The notes under the pieces were generated by a model. That model searched no databases. It was not told the DNA's origin and saw only the letters and a program-made list of their open reading frames with translations. Shown here in pieces: positions 1 through 7,479 of a stretch of DNA of 64,000 nt (position 1 is its first letter; each line of letters opens with the position of its first letter). The translations under genes and the position numbers were made by a program. This DNA comes from Verrucomicrobiota bacterium (GTDB taxonomy: Bacteria > Verrucomicrobiota > Verrucomicrobiia > Opitutales > UBA953): positions 1 to 64,000 of the forward strand of contig JAPLTU010000072.1 of the NCBI GenBank assembly GCA_026397965.1. The letters run 5' to 3'.

Positions 1-2757
1 CCGCGCAACCGCCTCACGGTCATCACCGGCGTGAGCGGCTCGGGAAAGTCGTCCCTGGCCTTCGATACCCTTCATGCGGAGGGTTGCCGCCAATACCTCG
101 AATCCCTTTCCGCCAAGGCCCGGGGGATGCTTGAGTCCGTAGCTCGTCCCGATGTCGATTTTATCCGCGGACTCTCACCCGTCATCGCAATCGCGCAACG
201 CACGGGCGGGAACACCAATCCGCGCTCGACGGTGGCGACGCTCACCGAAATCGCCGACCATGCCCGTCCGCTTTGGATCTTAGCGGGCGATCGCAAGTGC
301 CTCAAGGATGGCCACCCCGTTCGCCGGCGCTCATTAGATGATAATCTTCAGGCGCTAGAAGTCATTCCCAACGGCACGCGATTGATGATCATCGCACCCA
401 TCACGAAAGACCGTCCTTCGGTCTTGCTGGAAACGACCGCCGACCTCAGCCGGCGAGGCTTCACGCGGCTACGCCTTAACGATAAAGTCGTCACGCTCGA
501 AGAAGCGGAAGGCTTGCTCGTCGGACGCGACGCGCAGCAACTCGACGTGGTCGTGGATCGCATCGTGATGGCGAACGATCAACGCAGCCGCCTCGCCGAC
601 TCCCTCGAGCTAGCTTTTCGCGAAGGACGAAACCGCGCCCTCGTGCTCGCCGAAAGCGGCGGCGCCTGGATCGAACACGTCCTTTCCCTTAACCTTGCCT
701 GCGAACACTGCGGTGAGACTTACGAAGACATCAGCCCGCGTGCCTTGTCGCACAATCACCCGAGCGGCGCCTGCCCAGACTGCGGTGGATTAGGCCGGCA
801 ATTACGCTTTCAAGAAAGCCTCTCCATTCGCGACGAAAGCCTTTCGCTCAATGATGGCGCGGTAAAACCCTGGAAATGTGCGACCCGTAAAACCCTTATC
901 CGACGTAATGCGACCTTACGCGCCTTGGCCGAACAGACGCCCTTCGATCTGAAGACTCCTTGGCGAGATTTAGCTCCGGGCATTCGCCAACTTATCCTGC
1001 ACGGCGATCCGAAAAGAATCTTCCAACTGCCGCCAGCCAAAGGGCGTAAATTAGTCGAGACCGTCTGGGCGGGGATGTTCGCAGAGCTTGAACATGCTTA
1101 CCGGACGACGACCGGTGAATCGCTCCGCCAACGCCTGCTCCAGTTCCAGTCCGGCTCGACCTGTGCGGGTTGCCACGGCCAACGCCTGTCTCCTTCGGCT
1201 CTCTCCCTCCGTCTGGCCGGAAAAAATATGGCCGAATTCCTGGCCTTAACGATTCCCGAAGCCCTCGCCTTCACGCGCGAACTTACGACACATCCACGCG
1301 TGATGCCAGCCGAAGAGGCGAGACGGGGCCTCGAGCAACGCCTGACTTTTTTGAATGATGCCGGCTTAAATTATCTCACCCTTGATCGCGAATGTAGCTC
1401 CTTGTCCGGCGGCGAAGCGCAACGCGTCCGCCTGGCCACGCAACTTGGACTCGGACTGGTTGGCGTCACCTATGTGCTCGATGAACCGAGCATCGGCCTT
1501 CACCCTAGCGACCATCAACGTCTGATTAAATCAATCCACGACCTACGCGACCTCGGCAATACCATCGTCGTGGTCGAACATGACCGCGACATGATCATGG
1601 CGGCGGACCATCTTGTGGAGATGGGACCAGGGGCCGGGGCTGATGGCGGAAAAATCATCTTCGAAGGCACGCCGAAAGAATGCCTCAGCCATACGACCTC
1701 CCGCACGGGTTCTTATCTTTCCGGACGGGCCGACTTACGCCAAATTATCAAACGCAAATCCGTCGGCCGGGAGCATATCACGATCAAAGGCGCGACGGAA
1801 AATAATCTAAAGAACATCACCGCCCGGTTTCCTGTCGGCAATCTTACCGTCGTCTGCGGCGTTTCGGGCTCAGGCAAAAGCACGCTCGCCATCGATATCC
1901 TCTCGGCTACTGCTGCGCGCAAGATCAACGGCGCCAAGATTGTCCCTGGTAAGAACGCCGGCATCGAGGGACTCGAAAAAATGGTCGCATTTACGTCGGT
2001 CGACCAAGAACCCATCGGCCGGACACCACGCTCGAACCCCGCCACGTTCACGGGAATCATGGACTTGATGCGCGAGCTTTGGTCCACCCTGCCCTTGGCT
2101 AAGGTCCGAGGTTACGGACCGGGACGATTCAGCTTCAATGTCCGCGGCGGCCGATGCGAAACCTGCGCCGGCGAAGGCTCCGTCGCGCTGGACATGCAAT
2201 TTCTCGGTGAAACTTTCGTGGACTGCCCCAGCTGCGCCGGCCGGCGCTTCAAGCGCGAGACGCTCGAAGTTCGCTTCAAAGGATTAAGCATCTCGGATGC
2301 GTTACAACTCACCGTCAAGGAAGCCGGGGAAATATTCCGCGCCCAACCTAGGCTCGCAGAAAAACTGCGCACCTTGGAAGAGGTCGGCCTGGGATATATC
2401 AAACTCGGCCAGGCAGCTAATACGCTCTCGGGAGGTGAGGCCCAAAGACTGAAACTCGCCTCGGAATTATCGCGGCGCGATCATGCAGGCAGGCTCTACG
2501 TCCTTGACGAACCCACCACCGGATTGGCTTGGGATGACATTGCCAAATTATTGGCGTTACTCGGTCGCCTCCGAGACGCCGGGGCGACCCTTATCGTCAT
2601 CGAACATCATGCGGACGTCATTTTGGCGGCAGACTGGGTGATGGAACTAGGCCCAGTCGGCGGCGAAAAAGGCGGGAGTCTTACCTTTGAAGGAGCTCCC
2701 GAAGATCTCTTACGGCAAAAGGAATCGCCTACCGGACGTGCGCTAAGGCACGCGTAA
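1..2757 (+). CDS. UvrA-family excinuclease ATPase paralog, 5' end outside window
   Basis: The reading frame is open from base 1, so the true start lies upstream; 918 codons are visible. UvrA is the DNA-damage-sensing ABC ATPase of nucleotide excision repair. Visible marks are Walker A GVSGSGKSS at the left edge, the NPRSTV segment, a CxxC pair zinc site (CEHC...CPDC), ABC signature LSGGEAQRV near base 1402 followed by a VLDEPSIGLHP Walker B, a second Walker A near base 1859, a second CxxC...CxxC zinc module near base 2157 and a second LSGGEAQRL near 2427. The region expected to contact UvrB seems present. It is divergent: the first zinc motif, normally CPxCGxPI, reads CLKDGHPV, and the second zinc module differs from the usual consensus. 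It may be an extra UvrA-like paralog rather than the housekeeping protein. Family call is firm; the exact role is open. Confidence 0.9.
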   Translation, partial: PRNRLTVITGVSGSGKSSLAFDTLHAEGCRQYLESLSAKARGMLESVARPDVDFIRGLSPVIAIAQRTGGNTNPRSTVATLTEIADHARPLWILAGDRKCLKDGHPVRRRSLDDNLQALEVIPNGTRLMIIAPITKDRPSVLLETTADLSRRGFTRLRLNDKVVTLEEAEGLLVGRDAQQLDVVVDRIVMANDQRSRLADSLELAFREGRNRALVLAESGGAWIEHVLSLNLACEHCGETYEDISPRALSHNHPSGACPDCGGLGRQLRFQESLSIRDESLSLNDGAVKPWKCATRKTLIRRNATLRALAEQTPFDLKTPWRDLAPGIRQLILHGDPKRIFQLPPAKGRKLVETVWAGMFAELEHAYRTTTGESLRQRLLQFQSGSTCAGCHGQRLSPSALSLRLAGKNMAEFLALTIPEALAFTRELTTHPRVMPAEEARRGLEQRLTFLNDAGLNYLTLDRECSSLSGGEAQRVRLATQLGLGLVGVTYVLDEPSIGLHPSDHQRLIKSIHDLRDLGNTIVVVEHDRDMIMAADHLVEMGPGAGADGGKIIFEGTPKECLSHTTSRTGSYLSGRADLRQIIKRKSVGREHITIKGATENNLKNITARFPVGNLTVVCGVSGSGKSTLAIDILSATAARKINGAKIVPGKNAGIEGLEKMVAFTSVDQEPIGRTPRSNPATFTGIMDLMRELWSTLPLAKVRGYGPGRFSFNVRGGRCETCAGEGSVALDMQFLGETFVDCPSCAGRRFKRETLEVRFKGLSISDALQLTVKEAGEIFRAQPRLAEKLRTLEEVGLGYIKLGQAANTLSGGEAQRLKLASELSRRDHAGRLYVLDEPTTGLAWDDIAKLLALLGRLRDAGATLIVIEHHADVILAADWVMELGPVGGEKGGSLTFEGAPEDLLRQKESPTGRALRHA

Positions 2758-2763
2758 ATGGCT

Positions 2764-3234
2764 TCAGAGATGCGGAGCGATGAGCGCTGCGCAGTAATCT
2801 AGATCCGAAATTTCTTCGGCCAAAAAATCATAAGGCTGCATCTTACCGATACCGAGTACACCGATGACCTTGCCATCGGCTCCTAAGACCGGAACCGCCA
2901 GAGCGCCTTGGACATTCGTCTTGCGCGCGTCGGGCTTGGCGACACCGCCGAGATCTTCCTGCAAATTGCAGAGCTGAACGGCTTCCTTACGAGAGGCGGC
3001 GCAACCGGCGATACCCTTGCCGAAGGGGATATTATCAATTTTAGGCAAAAGCATCGCTTGGACCTGAGGTGGAATACCCTGGTGCGCGATGAGCATGAGC
3101 AAACCCGTGGACGGATCCGTCCGATGCAGCGTACCCGTTACGCAGTCGAACGATTTCAAGATATGCGCAAGGGCCGCATGCCATTCAATTGAACCGACGA
3201 GATGAGCGGCTAAGCCGGCAGTACGATTTGACAT
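2764..3234 (-). CDS. GAF-domain protein
   Basis: A 156-residue protein that is essentially one GAF domain, the small-molecule or redox sensor fold seen in phytochromes, PDEs and free methionine-R-sulfoxide reductases. It has a typical layout: an N-terminal helix (HAALAHILKSFDC), a central FGKGIAG turn, a block with C, N and Q residues, and the C-terminal strand AVPVLGADGKVIGVLGI. There is no output domain and no membrane segment. The ATG at 3232-3234 was chosen over an upstream in-frame codon because the shorter start sits 5 bases from the end of the preceding gene. It is probably cotranscribed with the CCA-adding enzyme. The catalytic cysteines of free Met-R-sulfoxide reductase are not clearly present, so the ligand and role are unknown. 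Confidence 0.75.
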   Translation of the reverse strand: MSNRTAGLAAHLVGSIEWHAALAHILKSFDCVTGTLHRTDPSTGLLMLIAHQGIPPQVQAMLLPKIDNIPFGKGIAGCAASRKEAVQLCNLQEDLGGVAKPDARKTNVQGALAVPVLGADGKVIGVLGIGKMQPYDFLAEEISDLDYCAALIAPHL

Positions 3235-3239
3235 AATAA

Positions 3240-4628
3240 TTAGACAGCCCGGCGATCCATGCGTTCCTTGAGCCAAGTGACCCCGGCGGCCTCATCGGCA
3301 AAAGCGCCATCCAGTTGGGCCTCAAAAGCCTCTTCAAGAACTTCGGAGAACCAACCCGCCGGCTTATGGCCCAAAGCAATAAGGTGACGACCCAAGACGA
3401 TACGCTTGGGGGCTGAATCCTCGAGATGAAGGGCCGCCGCACGTTCGGTAAGCCAAATTCCCTGTGGTGAAGGCTCGGCAGTAGATTTCGAGCCCCTTCC
3501 CTTTCGGTCGGCCTCATCGACGCGCACCAATCGATCGATGCGCACGACCTTATTAGCCAATCGGCGAACCGCAGCATCGCCCGCCTTCGCCCGGAACAAC
3601 TCCCAAGGCTGGGCATGCCAGCGAACCAGCGGCAGAATCGATTCGATCAGTTTCACTTCACGGGTGATCTGACCGAGGAATTTCGGGGCGAGATTAAAAC
3701 TCTCTTCTTCATGACCGTAAGCATGCCAGCGATTGTCATGAGGCTCTTTCTTCGTGGTCGTGGCTTTACCGATATCATGCAGGAGTAAGGCGAGCCCGAC
3801 GATCAGATCTTCGTCCCGGTCGCCTTTACGCTCTTTGGCGAAAGCATCAAGACAGAGAGCCGTGTGCGTCCACACACAGCCTTCGGGATGCCATTCTGGA
3901 TCCTGCGGCACACCAATCATGGCGTATAGTTCCGGATAGAATTTCGACCAGCCGCAATCTCGGAGGAAATTTAAACCGACCGACGGCTTCACGCCACGCA
4001 AGATAAGCTTCGTCCACTCTTCCATCAGGCGTTCCGGAGGGAGGTCGGCCTGAGAAAGCGAAGCGCAGAGTGCGACGGTCTCCGGAGCGACTGTGAATTC
4101 GAAGCGCGCGGCGAACTGCATCGCACGAAGAACGCGCAAGGGATCTTCGGAAAACTTGGGTGAGACATGCCGAAGCACCCGATCGTCCAGATCCTTCTGT
4201 CCCTGCCAAGGGTCGACGATCTCACCCGAAATCGGATCCCACAAGATCGCATTCAGCGTGAAGTCGCGGCGTTCGGCGGCGTCTTTCGGCGTCATCGTCG
4301 GGTCGGCCTGGACATCGAAATCCGCATGTTTTACGCCCGTACGATTCTCGCGGCGAGGCACCGAGACATCGACCGGGAAGTCCTTGAGCTTAGTCACTCC
4401 GAAAGCCGCACCTACGGTAATAATTCCAAATTCCTTACGGAGGGCCGCTTCGATCTGACGTGAGCCCAGACCGTATACTTCGATATCGATATCAACCACG
4501 GGCGCCCGCAAAAGCGCATCACGCACGCAGCCACCGACCATGTACGGCTTACCCCCGGCGGCCAAAAGCAATTCCACGACCCTCCGGACAGGCGCTAAAT
4601 CACCTACCAACGGAATCAGATTAGGCAT
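3240..4628 (-). CDS. cca: CCA tRNA nucleotidyltransferase with HD domain
   Basis: A 462-residue class II tRNA nucleotidyltransferase that adds or repairs the 3' CCA of tRNAs. The polymerase-beta-type head shows GGCVRD at 32-37 and the catalytic DID at 46-48, then the RRDFTLNAI motif near 120 and the EDPLRVLRAMQFAARF segment that recognises nucleotide and tRNA. A C-terminal HD phosphohydrolase domain carries HD at 284-285, as in E. coli-type bifunctional enzymes. The ATG at 4628 was preferred to a GTG four codons upstream. The tRNA-Val gene at 5364 lacks an encoded CCA, so this enzyme would be needed for its maturation. A poly(A) polymerase is the main alternative within the superfamily; the HD domain favours the CCA enzyme. 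Confidence 0.88.
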   Translation of the reverse strand: MPNLIPLVGDLAPVRRVVELLLAAGGKPYMVGGCVRDALLRAPVVDIDIEVYGLGSRQIEAALRKEFGIITVGAAFGVTKLKDFPVDVSVPRRENRTGVKHADFDVQADPTMTPKDAAERRDFTLNAILWDPISGEIVDPWQGQKDLDDRVLRHVSPKFSEDPLRVLRAMQFAARFEFTVAPETVALCASLSQADLPPERLMEEWTKLILRGVKPSVGLNFLRDCGWSKFYPELYAMIGVPQDPEWHPEGCVWTHTALCLDAFAKERKGDRDEDLIVGLALLLHDIGKATTTKKEPHDNRWHAYGHEEESFNLAPKFLGQITREVKLIESILPLVRWHAQPWELFRAKAGDAAVRRLANKVVRIDRLVRVDEADRKGRGSKSTAEPSPQGIWLTERAAALHLEDSAPKRIVLGRHLIALGHKPAGWFSEVLEEAFEAQLDGAFADEAAGVTWLKERMDRRAV

Positions 4629-4693
4629 CAACAGCGGCACGGTTCAGCGATAGCCCAACTCGCGGGGGCTGGCGAGAGGGTTTTGACGAAGGC

Positions 4694-5029
4694 CTAAAGG
4701 TTGGTCGTGTAACCTTCTTTTAGCAGCCAAGCCTTGGCCGTCTCGCGTCGATCCCCTTGCAGGACGATTTCGCGATTTTCCAAAGTGCCACCCGTACCCA
4801 TGGCTTTTTTCAATTGTTTGAGGAGCGCTTCGCGCATGCGCATGTCTTGCGACTCCAACCAGAGCCCCTTAAAAATCGTGACCTCTTTGCCACCCCGCCC
4901 GGCACGTTCGTACTGCAGAATAATTTTACCCAGCTTAGGTTTGACCTTGGCTATAGGAACAACCGGCTTAATCGGCGGACCAGGAGGTAGGTCGGCTCCA
5001 TCGAGCTTATCGAAAGGGTTACCGCTCAT
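4694..5029 (-). CDS. SUI1/eIF1-family translation factor (YciH type)
   Basis: A 111-residue protein ending in a SUI1 domain, the bacterial relative of eukaryotic and archaeal initiation factor eIF1, which influences start-codon fidelity. Residues 1-32 are proline-rich and probably flexible. The domain core follows: GRGGKEVTIFKGL near 44-56, the basic helix MREALLKQLKKAMGTGGT near 65-82, and VLQGDRRE near 89-96, all hallmarks of the family. Length matches YciH (about 108 residues). Its start overlaps the stop of the upstream small gene by 4 bases, so the two are probably cotranscribed. Most bacteria lack this gene. Its presence in a genome with few Shine-Dalgarno sequences is noted as a finding. 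Confidence 0.88.
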   Translation of the reverse strand: MSGNPFDKLDGADLPPGPPIKPVVPIAKVKPKLGKIILQYERAGRGGKEVTIFKGLWLESQDMRMREALLKQLKKAMGTGGTLENREIVLQGDRRETAKAWLLKEGYTTNL

Positions 5030-5319
5030 GCGCCGCGACCACAGGTCCCTTCGCCTGGCTTGCCACCCTGCAGATAAACCAAGGCTTTTTCGTAAGACCG
5101 ACGGCGTAAATAGTGATCCAAGTCGCCTGGAAGGCCTGAATTTACCGCTGCCACCTCGCCGTCCAGCACGCGGATACAGTCCAAAACACCCTCTTTAGGC
5201 AGGCCGGGGCGGGTTAACCCCTCAAGGGCCGTAATGATACGCTGGATGCGGGCTGGGTCCATTAGGCTGTAGATTGCAGAAGTAATGCAGGCGGGGCAAG
5301 CCCGAGGGGCGGTTTTCAT
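5026..5319 (-). CDS. Small protein of unknown function
   Basis: A 97-residue protein that I do not recognise. It is translated from an ATG at 5317-5319; a second ATG at 5260-5262 would give 78 residues beginning MDPARIQRI and would clear the tRNA promoter at 5322. The body looks helical and soluble, with a conserved-looking C-terminal piece (LDHYLRRRSYEKALVYL). The longer form adds an N-terminal CPAC pair. Its stop overlaps the SUI1 start by 4 bases, which points to translational coupling with that factor. Reality is supported by the coupling and by the lack of any better frame. Confidence 0.6.
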   Translation of the reverse strand: MKTAPRACPACITSAIYSLMDPARIQRIITALEGLTRPGLPKEGVLDCIRVLDGEVAAVNSGLPGDLDHYLRRRSYEKALVYLQGGKPGEGTCGRGA

Positions 5320-5321
5320 TG

Positions 5322-5351
5322 TGGACAAAAGGCCGGGGACTTCCCTATACC
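5322..5351 (+). promoter_or_regulatory. Likely sigma-70-type promoter of tRNA-Val
   Basis: TGGACA at 5322-5327 (5 of 6 matches to the -35 consensus), an 18-base spacer, then TATACC at 5346-5351 (4 of 6 for -10). The predicted start near 5358 is just upstream of the tRNA 5' end at 5364, as expected for a tRNA gene. Transcription would run on into ilvN 21 bases beyond the tRNA. Inferred from motif match only. Confidence 0.5.
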
Positions 5352-5363
5352 CAACCCTCCATT

Positions 5364-5437
5364 GGATGGATAGCTCAGTTGGTTAGAGCGCCTGCTTTAC
5401 ACGCAGGATGTCGTGGGTTCGAGTCCCTCTCCGTCCA
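5364..5437 (+). tRNA. tRNA-Val (anticodon UAC)
   Basis: Full cloverleaf: acceptor stem GGATGGA/TCCGTCC (one G-T pair), D arm GCTC/GAGC, anticodon stem CCTGC/GCAGG with loop TTTACAC and anticodon TAC, T arm with TTCGAGT loop, discriminator A at 5437. Pair 50:64 in the T stem appears as T-T. The next bases are CCC, so CCA is not encoded and must be added after transcription. The gene lies 21 bases before the ilvN start. Confidence 0.95.
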
Positions 5438-5458
5438 CCCTTTTTTCGCCCCAACACC

Positions 5459-5968
5459 ATGACGCCCATCAAGAAGAAGCACACCCTCTCGGCCCTCGTC
5501 GAAAACAAATTTGGCGTCTTGGCTCGTGTCGCCGGCATGCTCTCTGGCCGTGGCTTTAACATCGAGACCCTGAACGTCGGCCCCACCCATGACCCTGCCT
5601 ACTCCCGGATCACTGCGACCGTGAGCGCCGACGAAGCCGCCTTGGATCGTTGCGTCAAAGCCTTAGACAAGCTGATCAACGTCATCACCGTGGTGGACTT
5701 TTCCCGTGAAGAGGTCGACCACGTCGCCCGCGAACTCATCCTTTGCAAAGTGAAGTGCGACAAGAAGACCCGAACCGAGATCCTCGAAATCGCCGGACTT
5801 TTCCGTGCCAAGGTCGTCGATGTCGCCCACGATTCGCTCCTGATCGAATTCACTGGCAACGTGACCAAGATCACCGCCTTCCTTGATCTGATCGAGCCTT
5901 TCGGCATCATCGAAACCGCCCGGACCGGCGCCGTCGCCTTGACGCGCGGTAAGAAGAAAATCAGCTAA
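5459..5968 (+). CDS. ilvN: Acetolactate synthase small (regulatory) subunit
   Basis: A 169-residue regulatory subunit of acetohydroxyacid synthase, which condenses pyruvate for valine, leucine and isoleucine synthesis. The N-terminal ACT domain has the usual opening HTLSALVENKFGVLARVAG and GRGFNIETLNVGPT, followed by the second domain with HVARELILCKV and the FRAKVVDVAHDSLLIEFTG segment. Length fits the IlvH/IlvN family (about 160-170). The ATG at 5459 was chosen because the family begins just there and a longer frame would run back into the tRNA. It is followed 25 bases later by ilvC. The catalytic large subunit ilvB is not in this window. ACT domains of this family bind valine for feedback control. 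Confidence 0.93.
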   Translation: MTPIKKKHTLSALVENKFGVLARVAGMLSGRGFNIETLNVGPTHDPAYSRITATVSADEAALDRCVKALDKLINVITVVDFSREEVDHVARELILCKVKCDKKTRTEILEIAGLFRAKVVDVAHDSLLIEFTGNVTKITAFLDLIEPFGIIETARTGAVALTRGKKKIS

Positions 5969-5993
5969 TCACCCATCTTTTCCATCACATACC

Positions 5994-7031
5994 ATGCCTG
6001 CTAAAGTCTACACCGACAAGGACGCCGATCTCGGCGTTCTTAAGAACAAGACCCTTGCCGTTCTCGGCTTCGGTTCCCAGGGACACTCCCACGCGATGAA
6101 TCTCCGCGACAGCGGACTTAACGTCATCGTGGGCCTGTACAAGGGTTCGAAGTCCGCCGCCGCGGCCAAGAAAAAAGGCTTCAAGGTCTACGAGACCGCT
6201 GAAGCTGTGCGTCGCGCGGACGTCATGCTCGTCGGTATCCCCGACATGAAACAAGCCGATGTTTGGGAAAAGGATATCGCCCCTAATCTCGGCAAAGGTG
6301 GCAAGACCGTCCTCTTCATCCACGGCCTTTCGATCCACTACAAGCTGATCAATCCTCTTAAGAATGTCGACATCGCCATGGTCGCTCCGAAAGGACCTGG
6401 CCACGTCGTTCGTGCCCAGTACGTCGAAGGCAAGGGCGTCCCTGCCCTCATCGCCATCCAGCAAGACATCTCCGGCAAGGCGACCAAGACCGCTCTGGCT
6501 TGGGCCAAGGGCATCGGTTCGACCCGGGCCGGCGTTATCAAGACCTCCTTTAAGGAAGAAGCCGAGACCGACCTCTTCGGCGAACAGGCTGTCCTTTGCG
6601 GCGGTGCCTCCGAGCTCGTCAAAGTCGGTTACGAAACTCTGGTTGAAGCGGGCTACCAGCCGGAGATGGCTTATTTCGAGTGCTTGCACGAATTGAAACT
6701 CATCGTCGACCTCATGGTCGAAGCGGGGATCTCCGGCATGCGTTTCTCGATTTCCGAGACCGCCAAGTACGGAGACATCACCCGTGGTCCTCGCGTGATC
6801 AACAGCTCATCCCGCAAGGCGATGCGCGAGATCCTCAAGGAAATCCAGTCCGGCAAGTTCACCGCCCAGTGGGTCAAGGAATACAAGGGTGGCCTGAAGA
6901 ATTACAACAAGTTGCTCAAGCAGGGCGAGAACCACCCGATCGAAAAGACCGGCCAGCGTCTCCGCGCCCTCATGCCTTGGGTCCAGAAGCGCAACATCAA
7001 GGGTGCCCAGGCCGAGTACACGACCAAGTAA
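5994..7031 (+). CDS. ilvC: Ketol-acid reductoisomerase, class I
   Basis: A 345-residue enzyme for the Mg- and NAD(P)H-dependent conversion of acetolactate to dihydroxyisovalerate, the second common step of valine, leucine and isoleucine synthesis. The N-terminal Rossmann motif is GFGSQGH at 25-31; the KGPGH loop sits near 133-137. The metal-binding helix shows DLFGEQAVLCGG near 193-204, with D193 and E197 as predicted Mg ligands, and a later conserved block reads FSISETAKYGD. Length is typical of class I (about 330-350). It lies 25 bases after ilvN and ahead of a strong terminator, so tRNA-Val, ilvN and ilvC look like one unit. The cofactor loop (LYKGSKSAAAAKK) does not settle NADH versus NADPH. 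Confidence 0.96.
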   Translation: MPAKVYTDKDADLGVLKNKTLAVLGFGSQGHSHAMNLRDSGLNVIVGLYKGSKSAAAAKKKGFKVYETAEAVRRADVMLVGIPDMKQADVWEKDIAPNLGKGGKTVLFIHGLSIHYKLINPLKNVDIAMVAPKGPGHVVRAQYVEGKGVPALIAIQQDISGKATKTALAWAKGIGSTRAGVIKTSFKEEAETDLFGEQAVLCGGASELVKVGYETLVEAGYQPEMAYFECLHELKLIVDLMVEAGISGMRFSISETAKYGDITRGPRVINSSSRKAMREILKEIQSGKFTAQWVKEYKGGLKNYNKLLKQGENHPIEKTGQRLRALMPWVQKRNIKGAQAEYTTK

Positions 7032-7051
7032 ACGGTCATTTGACCGAAACG

Positions 7052-7079
7052 AAAAGGCCGACGCAAGTCGGCCTTTTTT
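7052..7079 (+). terminator. Intrinsic terminator after ilvC
   Basis: A GC-rich hairpin with arms AAGGCCGAC and GTCGGCCTT closed by a GCAA tetraloop, followed by a run of T. It lies 20 bases after the ilvC stop and separates the ilv unit from the transporter genes. Confidence 0.9.
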
Positions 7080-7162
7080 ATGCCCCCAAACACCCCCGTC
7101 CTCACCGAGGCCATCCAAGGGATTGCCAAGCGTGGCCAAAAGGCTTGGCTGTCCCCACCCCC

Positions 7163-7477
7163 ATGAGCGAGCCCCCCTCCACCCCTGATGCCATCCATTC
7201 GGATGCCTTTTTGGCGCGCCTGATGCGCGACCAACTCAAACTCTCCATCGCTTGCGCGCTGTGCTTCATCGTGGCGCTCGTCGCGCTACCGTTGCTGAAT
7301 TACTTTCAGCCGGCGTTCATGGCGCAGCGGGTGTTTGGCTTCACGCTCTCGTGGTTAATCCTCGGCGTGCTCTTCTTCCCGTTCGTGTGGATCATTTCCT
7401 TCGTCTTCATCAAGCGCTCCATCGCCCTTGAAGTCGCCGAAGCCCAAGCCGCCACCAAGGATGGCGCCAAACGCTGA
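7163..7477 (+). CDS. DUF485-family membrane protein (YjcH type)
   Basis: A 104-residue inner-membrane protein with two hydrophobic helices (about residues 30-50 and 62-82) and a short charged tail. The arrangement RDQLKLSIA before helix 1 and FVFIKRSI after helix 2 fits DUF485, the small partner usually encoded directly before acetate/glycolate-type sodium symporters. Here it ends 2 bases before such a symporter. The ATG at 7163 was chosen because the frame upstream is only the antisense-like continuation of the ilvC region. It probably helps assembly or regulation of the transporter. Confidence 0.8.
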   Translation: MSEPPSTPDAIHSDAFLARLMRDQLKLSIACALCFIVALVALPLLNYFQPAFMAQRVFGFTLSWLILGVLFFPFVWIISFVFIKRSIALEVAEAQAATKDGAKR

Positions 7478-7479
7478 AC

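Noticed and set aside
5985-6689. Minus-strand open frame over ilvC
   Set aside because: It is a codon-bias shadow of ilvC, with no start context and no recognisable domain.
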